From positions 3,256,501 through 3,320,500 of the forward strand of contig NZ_CP160680.1 in the NCBI RefSeq assembly GCF_040784935.1: a stretch of DNA of 64,000 nt. Direction: 5' to 3'. Shown here piece after piece: positions 1 through 7,529 of this stretch. A program made the position numbers and the translations under genes. The notes below the pieces were generated by a model that saw only the letters and a program-made list of their open reading frames with translations, searched no databases and was not told the origin of the DNA. Position 1 is the first letter of the stretch. Each line of letters begins with the position of its first letter. The stretch comes from Lewinella sp. LCG006. GTDB lineage: Bacteria > Bacteroidota > Bacteroidia > Chitinophagales > Saprospiraceae.

Positions 1-161
1 AAAACTTTTTCTCGATTAAAAAGTACACGTCGACCAATTTTCACACAACGGATTTTTCCTTCACGTCTCCATCGGAGCAATGTTGATCTACTTACACAGC
101 AAAGTGCTGCAGTTTCCTTTACAGTTAAGATTGATGAGCTAGAATTCTCAGGAGTTTGCAT
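1..161 (-). CDS. Excisionase-family HTH protein, partial (C-terminus off the left edge)
   Basis: Reading leftwards from the ATG at 161-159 gives an open frame of 53 codons that runs off the window. After a Ser-rich start the protein has VKETAALCCVSRSTLLRWRR, then a Gly-Lys-Ile turn and KIGRRVLFNREKV. This is the layout of the MerR/excisionase-type winged helix (HTH_17): a helix-turn-helix followed by a wing ending in a conserved Arg/Phe patch. Proteins of this type act as recombination directionality factors or repressors of integrated elements. The neighbouring tyrosine recombinase at 1119-2342 supports that role. A Bacteroidota-type promoter lies about 80 bases upstream. The function is inferred from fold and context. 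The C-terminus is unseen, so a helicase-loader or replication protein starting with this HTH cannot be ruled out. Confidence 0.75.
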   Translation of the reverse strand, partial: MQTPENSSSSILTVKETAALCCVSRSTLLRWRREGKIRCVKIGRRVLFNREKV

Positions 162-243
162 ATTTTTTGTTTTAAGTGACCAGAATTAATTTTTGTGCAT
201 GTTTATTGTGCATAAAAAAACACCTTTGCTCTTTGTGACGCAA

Positions 244-276
244 CAAAGGTAATGTAAAAAAATGCACAAAGTCAAA
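244..276 (-). promoter_or_regulatory. Promoter of the HTH gene, with palindrome and repeated octamers
   Basis: On the minus strand, TTTG (276-273) and TACCTTTG (251-244) are separated by 21 bases. This matches the Bacteroidota -33/-7 promoter pattern. The -7 box is half of the inverted repeat ACCTTTG/CAAAGGT (222-228 and 244-250). The octamer TTGTGCAT, or its complement, occurs three times around it (193-200, 206-213, 262-269). These are plausible operator sites for autoregulation. Confidence 0.6.
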
Positions 277-282
277 TATTGG

Positions 283-1125
283 TCACGAAAAAATATTTAC
301 CAGCTCTCTTACATAAAGCTCTGCTTCTGATTTGAGTGGAGCGAATTGTTTTACAAATTCTGAACTCAAATGCCGTGAAACGGATGAAGTATAATTGGTT
401 TCTAAAGGAAGTAGATTCCCCTGTAATTCTTTACTGAATTGATCTTTTTCATCTTCAAACAACCAAGAAAAAACAGTTCCCTTTACAGTTGGCTCTCCCA
501 CAGAATTATATGCTTTTGCATTGTGCCAATACAACATTTGAGTTTTGAACGCTAAATAGGATATTGTAGCTTTTATATTGATTTCTAACCATTTAGGTAG
601 ACTTTGGTGGGCTGTTAAGTTCTGCCATTTTACAAATTCTGCATCAGTAGTTATTAGCTCCTGAAAATTAATTGAGTTGTACTTATTGAGTTCTAAGTTA
701 GAACTAGAAAATTCTTTCAAGTATTCGAGTAATTCTTTTTTTAGATAGCTGTAAATGTCCTTTTGCCAGAATTTTAGATTTTCTGTAAAAACGGGAAAGC
801 TGAAGTTTTCGCCATCAATTTTATACTGTCGTTTAATTGCTTTTTTGATTATTAATTCATGGTTTAAAATATCTAGTCCTCCCTTACCATGCTTCAAAAA
901 ACCTTTTTCTATTGGATCAGAGTCTAAGTAAGGTTCGATTTTTCCAAAGTCTTTCTCAGTTATGAATAATAGTTTATCATACCGATCTGAGACCCGTATT
1001 TTAGTATTGTTTCCTAGAAAATTAATTCTTGCATATAGAGGATGATATATTTCACCATTATATTCCTCTCCCTTTATACGATTATTCAGGAAGTACTTAA
1101 TCGAAACTTTCTTTTCGTTTACCAT
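283..1125 (-). CDS. Hypothetical protein coupled to the integrase gene
   Basis: This 280-residue protein is not recognised. It has no signal peptide and no clear membrane segment. It is rich in Lys, Glu, Asn and aromatic residues. The first 40 residues (VSIKYFLNNR, then a beta-like stretch ending in TKIRVSDRY) faintly recall the arm-binding N-terminus of Bacteroidota tyrosine recombinases, but no catalytic domain follows. The ATG overlaps the stop of the upstream recombinase gene by seven bases (ATGGTAA at 1125-1119), so the two are probably co-translated. Its base composition is clearly more AT-rich than that of the recombinase and the chromosome to the right, which fits accessory cargo. A role in element excision, transfer or host interaction is only a guess from position. 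Confidence 0.6.
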   Translation of the reverse strand: MVNEKKVSIKYFLNNRIKGEEYNGEIYHPLYARINFLGNNTKIRVSDRYDKLLFITEKDFGKIEPYLDSDPIEKGFLKHGKGGLDILNHELIIKKAIKRQYKIDGENFSFPVFTENLKFWQKDIYSYLKKELLEYLKEFSSSNLELNKYNSINFQELITTDAEFVKWQNLTAHQSLPKWLEINIKATISYLAFKTQMLYWHNAKAYNSVGEPTVKGTVFSWLFEDEKDQFSKELQGNLLPLETNYTSSVSRHLSSEFVKQFAPLKSEAELYVRELVNIFS

Positions 1126-2342
1126 TCAATCGCTTGTAATTCACTCTCTATATCCTTGTTGCTCAAATGAATATATATATTGGTCATGTCTGGCCGGGAG
1201 TGCTGAAGTAGCCGCTGTAGGATTGGCGCTTTTACCTTCCTGGCCATGATGGTGGCGAAGGTTCGACGGCCTACATGTGCGGTTATTTTTTTGCGGATTC
1301 CGGCTCGTTCGGCAACGGTTTTGAGTGATCGGTTAAGGTATTGGTTACTTATCTTAAACAGGGGCAAATGAGCGGTTTGCTCGCTGTTCCCCAAAATAGT
1401 AATTTCTTTCAGGTAGCGACCTATTATCGCTTCCGGTTTGCTGTTGCCCTGGTCACAATTACGGAAGAGGAAATTAAGAGGAAGTTCCAACCGTTTGTTG
1501 GTCTTTTGGGCGGTTAGGTTGAGCACATAGCCCTGGGCGGTTTCGGTAACGTCAGCAACCCGTAATTTACTCACATCGCCAAACCTTAGACCCGTATAGC
1601 AGGCAAATAGAAAAATATCTCTTACACGCTTTAAAAAGGCTTCTTCCTGGGAGAAAGTTAATTGCTCGATGGCCGTCAATTCCTCCTCTGTCAGGAACGG
1701 GCGGTCTGGCTCTTCGCCTTTGGCTTTAAATCGCTTATAGGGGTGGTTGTCGGTAGATAGATAATCTTCCCGAATCGCATAATTGACAACCGTCGTGGTG
1801 CGGTCGTGGTGCTTTTTGATGGTATTCAAAGAAAGCCCCTGGTCACGTAGGTAACGATCAAAGTCTTTAACCAGCTTATAATTCAATTCCAGGAAGTAAA
1901 CCTCTTTGCGGAATTCGCGCCACTTGTTTAGGGTCTGGGCGTACATCTTCCAGGCTCCGGGCTTCATTTCGTGCTGTTCCAGGTGCCGATCAAAAAAGGC
2001 CAAAAAGGAGCTGATTTGTAGGGAGGTAGAAGCATTAACGTATTCGTCCAGACGATCCAGCGGGAAAGTACCGTGCTGATTTATCATCTGGATTTCGAAC
2101 GCTTCCATGTCGTGGAGTTGTTGGTTTATCCGCTGATTGTAAACGAAGTGGTTGGGATGCTTAGGACTTATTTTCCGGTTGCGCTTGTCCCAAAATTCCG
2201 GACGGATCGTTATGCCAGTGGAAAAATAGCGATTGCGGCCATCCTGATAGGCTTTAATCTGAATCAAAGCTTCCCCCGTGAGGTTTAGCCGACCCTTGCG
2301 ATTAAAGAGCAGGGAATAGCGAATCTTGCTGAAATAGTTCAT
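1119..2342 (-). CDS. Tyrosine recombinase / site-specific integrase
   Basis: The 407-residue protein begins MNYFSKIRYSLLFNRKGR at the ATG 2342-2340; a longer in-frame extension upstream lacks typical sequence. Residues about 15-60 form the arm-type DNA-binding region common in Bacteroidota integrases (FSTGITIRPEFWD). Residues about 110-200 are the SAM-like core-binding domain, and about 215-400 the catalytic domain. The catalytic set is complete: Arg253 (TGLRFGD), Lys280, His356-x-x-Arg359 (HVGRR), His381 and Tyr390 (TNIYIHL). It lies 200 bases from the 3' end of tRNA-Gln and points away from it, the usual layout of an element integrated at a tRNA gene. Six 10-bp repeats lie between gene and tRNA. 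It is very likely active in integration and excision of the element extending off the left edge. Confidence 0.93.
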   Translation of the reverse strand: MNYFSKIRYSLLFNRKGRLNLTGEALIQIKAYQDGRNRYFSTGITIRPEFWDKRNRKISPKHPNHFVYNQRINQQLHDMEAFEIQMINQHGTFPLDRLDEYVNASTSLQISSFLAFFDRHLEQHEMKPGAWKMYAQTLNKWREFRKEVYFLELNYKLVKDFDRYLRDQGLSLNTIKKHHDRTTTVVNYAIREDYLSTDNHPYKRFKAKGEEPDRPFLTEEELTAIEQLTFSQEEAFLKRVRDIFLFACYTGLRFGDVSKLRVADVTETAQGYVLNLTAQKTNKRLELPLNFLFRNCDQGNSKPEAIIGRYLKEITILGNSEQTAHLPLFKISNQYLNRSLKTVAERAGIRKKITAHVGRRTFATIMARKVKAPILQRLLQHSRPDMTNIYIHLSNKDIESELQAIEW

Positions 2343-2421
2343 TGTACCAAATTGAGAAGTTACCAAATGAACCAAAGAGCAAAGGCATCGGTACAACCCT
2401 GGGTACAAAAAAAAGGCTTCT

Positions 2422-2535
2422 GCTGTGACACACCGTGAAATACTATGACACACTATGAAACAGGAGAAGCCGCGTAAATGCTGCGATTAGGTTTTGTTTC
2501 CAACATTTTGGAACACTATGACACCTAATGAAACA
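2422..2535. repeat. Cluster of 10-bp repeats between integrase and tRNA (putative arm-type sites)
   Basis: Three imperfect 20-21-bp copies lie at 2422-2441, 2442-2462 and 2515-2535. Each is two tandem 10-mers related to ACTATGAMAC. Copies two and three share ACTATGACAC exactly and end in ATGAAACA. The 10-bp period is about one helical turn. The position, in the junction between recombinase gene and tRNA 3' end, suggests integrase or excisionase binding sites within attL/attR. Confidence 0.55.
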
Positions 2536-2543
2536 ATTTTTTG

Positions 2544-2615
2544 TAGACCTACTAAGACTCGAACTTAGAACGACAGAACCAAAATCTGCTGTGTTACCAA
2601 TTACACCATAGGTCT
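2544..2615 (-). tRNA. tRNA-Gln (anticodon TTG)
   Basis: The minus strand folds into a complete cloverleaf of 72 nt: acceptor stem AGACCTA/TAGGTCT with discriminator A, and anticodon arm GCAGA-TTTTGGT-TCTGT with anticodon TTG reading CAA. The T arm is CTAAG-TTCGAGT-CTTAG. CCA is not encoded. The 3' end faces the integrase gene, so this tRNA is the likely chromosomal target of the element on its left. Confidence 0.93.
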
Positions 2616-2792
2616 TTAAAACCAACTCTAATTTCTTAAAGCGACGCAAATATAAGACGAATTATAGCTGTATGCAAGAGTTTGTGAAAAAAATATTTTC
2701 TCTTTTCTCACATTGCTTATACAACGAGCTAGCTGGCTCTTTAGTTCCCAATTATAGGGTATATTGCCTGTCTTTTATGACAGCCCTTACTT

Positions 2793-3242
2793 ATGAAACG
2801 ACATCCTGCACTCATGCCCCTCTCTCGCGAACACCACCAGCTCTTGGTACTCGCCCAAGTTCTCAAACACGATGTGCCGGCCTACAAAAATATGCCTGCT
2901 ACCCCCAACGAGCAACGGGCATACGCCCTTGAGCGCTACACTGATCTCATCGAAGCTCATTTTGCCTGGGAGGAAAAGGTCCTTCTTCCTCTTGCCGAAC
3001 GTTATGGCGACAAACTCCAGCGCCTCGTCACGCAGGTATTAGCAGAGCATCAGGCACTAAGAGAGGCGTTTGAAAAACTACCCATAACCCCTGAAGCCGA
3101 TCTCCCCCAAGAGCTCGACCTGCTGGGCCGGGCGCTCTCCGCTAATGTCCGCTTCGAAGAAAGAGTCCTCCTCCAAAAAATGCAGGAACTCCTCCCCGAA
3201 ACCGCCTGGATCAGCATGGAACAACCTGGGAGATGGAATTGA
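2793..3242 (+). CDS. Hemerythrin-like HHE-domain protein
   Basis: This is a 149-residue soluble all-helical protein. Near the N-terminus it has LSREHHQLL, then HFAWEEKVLLP (about residues 55-65), EHQALREAF (about 87-95) and RFEERVLL (about 117-124). The spaced His and Glu residues match the HHE/hemerythrin four-helix bundle that binds a di-iron centre for oxygen, nitric oxide or iron sensing. No extra domain or membrane segment is present. The gene stands alone between tRNA-Gln and a repeat-rich spacer. The ATG at 2793 starts the first conserved helix and looks correct. The family call is firm; the physiological ligand cannot be told from sequence. Confidence 0.85.
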   Translation: MKRHPALMPLSREHHQLLVLAQVLKHDVPAYKNMPATPNEQRAYALERYTDLIEAHFAWEEKVLLPLAERYGDKLQRLVTQVLAEHQALREAFEKLPITPEADLPQELDLLGRALSANVRFEERVLLQKMQELLPETAWISMEQPGRWN

Positions 3243-3254
3243 TCGAAGGTGTAA

Positions 3255-3443
3255 AGACGCGATGTATTGCGTCTCCACATACCAAAGGATGTATCGCATC
3301 TCCTCAGATAAAATCGGAAGTCAGAAATCGGAAGTCGGAAGTGTTGGAGTCACCTAGTGGAGAGTATTTCTCTTTTTTTTCGTGTGTCCCATTCCTTCCG
3401 ACTTCCGCTTTCCCATTTCCGACTTCCGACTTCCGACTTCCCA
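3255..3443. repeat. Palindrome and inverted heptamer repeats
   Basis: Positions 3255-3274 form a near-perfect 20-bp palindrome (AGACGCGATGTATTGCGTCT), partly echoed at 3289-3303. From about 3315 to 3341 copies of GGAAGTC-type heptamers occur, and from 3395 to 3443 the complement GACTTCC is repeated, three times in exact tandem at the end. The two arms could form a long hairpin. An open frame runs through this spacer into the next gene, but its product would be repeat-encoded, so I treat it as noncoding. Confidence 0.7.
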
Positions 3444-3448
3444 CTTTG

Positions 3449-4468
3449 ATGCTACTCTTACTTCTCTGCTTGCTCTCTGCTTGCACCCCCGAACCTACTC
3501 AAATCGAACCGGCCTTCTACCACTGGCAGACACAGATGGAGGTGGACAACATTGAGCAGCACTACCTTCAGGAGATAAATGCACGTCGCCTGTACGTGAA
3601 ATTTTTTGATGTAGCTTGGCAGGATGGCAACAATGAAGCAGTCCCCCAGGCCACGCTGGAGAGACGGGGAGAATGGACCGATTACGATATTGTTCCCACT
3701 GTTTTCATTACCAATGAAACCATGGTAAAGCTCGCAGCGGCGAAAAGAGAAGACCTGGCCGAACGCATCCTCCAGAAAATAGCCTCACGCTGGCCAGGGC
3801 TCGAGCCTCGCGAGATTCAATTGGATTGCGATTGGACAGAAGGGTCGCGTGATGCTTATTTTCAACTACTAAAGCTGGTTCGTGAGCGTTTGCCAGCCAC
3901 TACGAAATTATCGGTGACCTTGCGCTTGCACCAGTATCGTTATCCCGAAAAAACGGGTGTGCCGCCTGCCGACCGGGCTATGCTCATGTTTTACAATATG
4001 GGCGATCTTACGGATTGGCAGGAACCCAATTCTATCCTCAATCTGGAAAAAGCCCGGCCTTACTTAAAGACCACCACGCCGTACCCATTACCGCTGGACC
4101 TGGCACTGCCTATTTTCAATTGGGGCGTTTTGTTCCGAGAAGGGAAGATGATCAAATTATTGCCGGGGCTTACCGCCAAGTCATTGGCAGCAATTGGCGC
4201 AAAATCATTGATACGGGAAGATGGAGAGCGTTTTGAGATCACCAAAAGTACGTATCTTGAAGGCTATTATTTGTATCGCGGTGATCAGCTACGACTGGAA
4301 ACCATCCGCCCTCAACAACTGATTGATGCGGCACGACTTTTACGTTCTGTGGCCACCAGCAAAGATGCTTACCTTAGTTTTTATCACCTGGATAGCGCAT
4401 TGCTGAGCCAGTTTTCGGTGGAAGATTTGCAGCGTTGCCTGGCGGTACTCAAAAATGAAATGGAATAA
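3449..4468 (+). CDS. Putative lipoprotein with TIM-barrel-like domain (DUF3142-like)
   Basis: The 339-residue product begins with a short lipoprotein signal (MLLLLLCLLSAC, lipobox LSAC), which fixes the start at 3449 and not in the repeat-encoded extension upstream. The mature part alternates predicted strands and helices: RRLYVKFFDV, then VPTVFITNETM, then IQLDCDWTEGSRDAYFQLLK, then KLSVTLRLHQ and MLMFYNMGDL. This order resembles the beta/alpha barrel of DUF3142-type proteins, distant from glycoside hydrolases. The Asp pair in LDCDWT lies where such barrels often carry catalytic acids, but activity is unproven. It is followed after two bases by the 4471-6750 gene, so the two are probably one operon and may work together at the envelope. 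Confidence 0.6.
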   Translation: MLLLLLCLLSACTPEPTQIEPAFYHWQTQMEVDNIEQHYLQEINARRLYVKFFDVAWQDGNNEAVPQATLERRGEWTDYDIVPTVFITNETMVKLAAAKREDLAERILQKIASRWPGLEPREIQLDCDWTEGSRDAYFQLLKLVRERLPATTKLSVTLRLHQYRYPEKTGVPPADRAMLMFYNMGDLTDWQEPNSILNLEKARPYLKTTTPYPLPLDLALPIFNWGVLFREGKMIKLLPGLTAKSLAAIGAKSLIREDGERFEITKSTYLEGYYLYRGDQLRLETIRPQQLIDAARLLRSVATSKDAYLSFYHLDSALLSQFSVEDLQRCLAVLKNEME

Positions 4469-4470
4469 TT

Positions 4471-6750
4471 ATGCGCAACAATTGCGTGTTTTACGTGCTT
4501 GCTTTTTTTGGTTTATTATGCAGCCCGCTGACCATTAGCAGCGACTGTGGAGCGGGCTATGTTCCGTTTTACGGGTATAGCTTCATCAATCCGGAGATTA
4601 CTAAATTTGATAGTGAATTGGCGCCGTTTTTTCTGGATTTTACCCAAATCCATGAGGATTTTTTCAAATCACAACAAGAGGTTTACCAATTGGACAATGC
4701 CAAAGAATGGGAGGAACGGTATTGCGAAAACGCGGAAGTTGAAGACATCAGCTACATCGTATACAAAGCCTCACGGTTCCAGTTACAGGATTTGCTGCTC
4801 GCGATGGACAGTGAGCCGGGCAGCCCCTCTCGCCGATTGGGGGGTACTCTCGCGAATAACAGCTGGGCAAAGTACCTGGTAAAGCATAGTTGCCGGGAAA
4901 CCGTCGACTACCTCATGTTTGCCAAAACCTGCGAACCTCACGTCGTAGCACCCGCCGATACCTGGAGGGATATCAATCGTGATACCTTAACCATGAGCGG
5001 CCTCATCGATGAAGCTCACGACCGCTTTCTCCGAACCGAATCCGATTACATCAAGCTGCGCTACGCTTTTCAAGCCATTCGCCTGGCTCATTACAGCAAA
5101 AATTACGAAAGAACCCTCAAGTTGGTAGATTACTACCTTCCGAAAATAGATTACGACCCCTCCATCGTAGAGTACTGGATATGGGGGCATAAAGCCGGTG
5201 CCCTCCAGGCACTTGGCAAACGACCAGAGGCTGCCTACCTCTACTCCAGGATTTTCGAAAAATGCCCCGGCAAAAGAGAAAGTGCCTATCGTAGCTTCCG
5301 CATTGATACCAACGAAGAATGGGAGCAGAGTCTGTTGTTGTGTAAAAACGATCACGAACGAGCTAACCTATACGTGCTCCGAGCCAATAGCAGCAACGCT
5401 TTGTTGATAGAAGAAATGCGCAATATCTATGCTTTTGACCCCCAACACCAGGCACTGGAAATGCTGCTGGTAAAGGAGTTGCAAAAATTGGAAAAAGACC
5501 TCTTGGGAGAGAGTATTAATCCCTTTCGGGCCAATAATGTCCGCCAACACGGCATCCCCCGGGTCTACGCTGGTGAGCGGGTTATTGAACTACAAAATCT
5601 GGTTCGTGGCTGGTTGAAAGAAGGTAAGCTAAGGCAGCCTCCCTTATGGAAACTCGCTCAAGGCTACCTGGAGGTGTTGGCTGGCAACTACTATTTTGCA
5701 CAACGCACCCTGGCCGAAGCCGAGGACATGATCGAAGCCAAACCCCTAAAGGAACAGCTAGCGGTCTTTCGCCTTGTTTTAGAAATATTGTCGCTTGATG
5801 AAATCGGAGATGAAGAAGAACGACGCCTGGCAAATCTTGGTCGTGAATATAAATTTTACAAAGCCTATCCAGATTTCCCTCGCCTGATCAACGACAAACT
5901 TCGACTGCTCTACCGCGAACAGGGAGACGATGCGAAAGCTTATCTCATGGAGTATAGCATCACTCAACTCAAAGCCAACCCCGACCTGGATATTATAGAT
6001 GAGCTCATCGCCTTGTGCCGCAAAGAAGAACGTACCCGCTTCGAGAAAGATTTGGTAGAGCTGAAAGATGGCAGTACCATCGAAAGCCAGTTGTTGAATA
6101 TCAAGTCGGCCCACTTGCTGGGGCAGGGCTTCCTGGAAGCGGCCTTGAAAGCCATGCAGGAAATCCCATTGCCTGAGCAGGACAATTATGGCCAGTTCAA
6201 TCCCTTTGTGCGCCGCTTCAAGGATTGCGTCAATTGTCTGCTGCCCGATTCTGTAACCACCTACAATCGTATTGAACTCATTGAACGCATGCTGGAAATG
6301 GAGTTTGATGCCCGCGCTGCGGAAACTGCCGACCAAGCAGCATCTATCTACTTTGATCTTGGTGAAGCGTTTTACAATATGTCCTATTTCGGGCAAGCTT
6401 GGAAAGCTACCGATCTGTTTCGCAGTAGCTCCAGTGCCAGCCGTGCTTATCGCAACAAAGGGCAAAGTGTCTTCTCCCAAATAGGCCTTCCTCTAGGCAA
6501 TCATGAAAACTTCGACACCGACAGCGCGCGCCGATATTTCGACCTGGCCCGCCGTACGGCCAAAAGCAAGGAAATACAAGTCGCCGCTGCCTACATGGCC
6601 GCAAAATGCGAACGCAACGACTTCTACACCAAGCAGGAACGCAGAACCTACGACTATTTTGGCATCATCGAAACAGACTACAAAGACACCCAGTTTTACC
6701 AACGCATCATCAACGAATGCCGCGATTATCAGGCGTATTTGTTGAAATGA
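4471..6750 (+). CDS. Large secreted helical-repeat (TPR-like) protein
   Basis: The 759-residue protein starts two bases after the upstream stop. The first 24 residues are a signal peptide-like segment (VFYVLAFFGLLCSPLTI) and the mature N-terminus is Cys- and aromatic-rich (GYVPFYGYSF). The rest is almost entirely amphipathic helix with TPR-like periodicity, for example around residues 195-260 (KLRYAFQAIRLAHYSKNYE), 395-440 and 610-720 (FDLGEAFYNMSYFGQAWKATDLF). No catalytic motif is recognised. Such secreted solenoids usually act as scaffolds. Tight linkage to the lipoprotein at 3449-4468 suggests a joint envelope role. Confidence 0.6.
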   Translation: MRNNCVFYVLAFFGLLCSPLTISSDCGAGYVPFYGYSFINPEITKFDSELAPFFLDFTQIHEDFFKSQQEVYQLDNAKEWEERYCENAEVEDISYIVYKASRFQLQDLLLAMDSEPGSPSRRLGGTLANNSWAKYLVKHSCRETVDYLMFAKTCEPHVVAPADTWRDINRDTLTMSGLIDEAHDRFLRTESDYIKLRYAFQAIRLAHYSKNYERTLKLVDYYLPKIDYDPSIVEYWIWGHKAGALQALGKRPEAAYLYSRIFEKCPGKRESAYRSFRIDTNEEWEQSLLLCKNDHERANLYVLRANSSNALLIEEMRNIYAFDPQHQALEMLLVKELQKLEKDLLGESINPFRANNVRQHGIPRVYAGERVIELQNLVRGWLKEGKLRQPPLWKLAQGYLEVLAGNYYFAQRTLAEAEDMIEAKPLKEQLAVFRLVLEILSLDEIGDEEERRLANLGREYKFYKAYPDFPRLINDKLRLLYREQGDDAKAYLMEYSITQLKANPDLDIIDELIALCRKEERTRFEKDLVELKDGSTIESQLLNIKSAHLLGQGFLEAALKAMQEIPLPEQDNYGQFNPFVRRFKDCVNCLLPDSVTTYNRIELIERMLEMEFDARAAETADQAASIYFDLGEAFYNMSYFGQAWKATDLFRSSSSASRAYRNKGQSVFSQIGLPLGNHENFDTDSARRYFDLARRTAKSKEIQVAAAYMAAKCERNDFYTKQERRTYDYFGIIETDYKDTQFYQRIINECRDYQAYLLK

Positions 6751-6773
6751 TTGATGGTGTAAGGGTTAGGTAG

Positions 6774-7529
6774 CTAAAAAGTCAGCCCGATACGCATGAT
6801 CACTCGCTTGTAAGTGATGCGCTCGACTTCTCTTATGAGCCACCAGTCGTCGGGGTATTGATAGTCGTAGGTAAAGCCTTGGAATTTGTAGCCAATTTCT
6901 GCCGATAGATTTTGTTTGCGTCTCGACGCCAGCCGGATACCTAAGCCAGGCTGCCACATCCACCTGGCGTGCGACTTGTCGAATTCTTCTCTGTTGAACA
7001 TCCGTTCTACGGCGATGCCTTTACCGACTTGCAAGTGCAGGAAAGGAGTATTGGCCCAGCGCGTCAGGAATACCCTGGATTGGAGGTAGACTGGCAGAAT
7101 GAATTCATCGTAATAATCAAAAGCTACGCCTGCACCTACCGTCAGCCATGGCCGGACATAATAACCTGCCTCCAAATCCAAAGACAAAGATTGTCGTTTG
7201 GTTTCGTCGTAGCTGAAGTAAGATTGTCCGCTGAGCAAACTCAGGCTTAAGCCGCCGTACCACCCGTGGGCAGGGATGCTGTGCCCATTGATGAGCATTC
7301 GCTTCCCCTTGTCATCTACCTCGATTTTTTCAATCAACCCAACGGGAATGCGGATGGTACTATCGCTTCCCATTAAGCTCAGGTGTACGAATGCCGTGTC
7401 TGGGGTGTCAATAATCGATCCTTCCAGCAGATTACCGCCGGGAAGGATGATCCGATCTATGAAAACCTGCTTCTGCCCCGCCAGGGCAAGCCCGAGCAGT
7501 AGACAAAAGCAGGTGTAGATACCACGCAT
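6774..7529 (-). CDS. Secreted beta-barrel protein, probable outer membrane
   Basis: The 251-residue protein has a signal peptide (MRGIYTCFCLLLGLALAGQ). Residues 20-90 form a small beta domain (LPGGNLLEGSIIDTPDTAF). After it come alternating hydrophobic/aromatic strands such as WYGGLSLSLLSGQSYFSY, SLDLEAGYYVRPWLTVGAGV and NLSAEIGYKFQGF. It ends in RIGLTF, with the terminal Phe typical of outer-membrane barrels. Its ATG overlaps the stop of the LVIVD lipoprotein gene by one base (TAATG), so the two are probably co-translated. The function is unknown; a partner role with the propeller lipoprotein is inferred from the overlap. Confidence 0.6.
   Translation of the reverse strand: MRGIYTCFCLLLGLALAGQKQVFIDRIILPGGNLLEGSIIDTPDTAFVHLSLMGSDSTIRIPVGLIEKIEVDDKGKRMLINGHSIPAHGWYGGLSLSLLSGQSYFSYDETKRQSLSLDLEAGYYVRPWLTVGAGVAFDYYDEFILPVYLQSRVFLTRWANTPFLHLQVGKGIAVERMFNREEFDKSHARWMWQPGLGIRLASRRKQNLSAEIGYKFQGFTYDYQYPDDWWLIREVERITYKRVIMRIGLTF

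Noticed and set aside
2672-2932. Frame overlapping the hemerythrin gene start
   Set aside because: It overlaps in another frame and has no features; the HHE protein is clearly the real gene.
3233-3448. N-terminal extension of the lipoprotein gene
   Set aside because: It is encoded by palindromes and heptamer repeats and would precede, and so spoil, a good lipoprotein signal beginning at 3449.
5779-6480. 233-codon frame antisense to the helical-repeat gene
   Set aside because: Opposite the long secreted-protein frame, which has a clear signal peptide and operon context. The antisense product has no recognisable motif.
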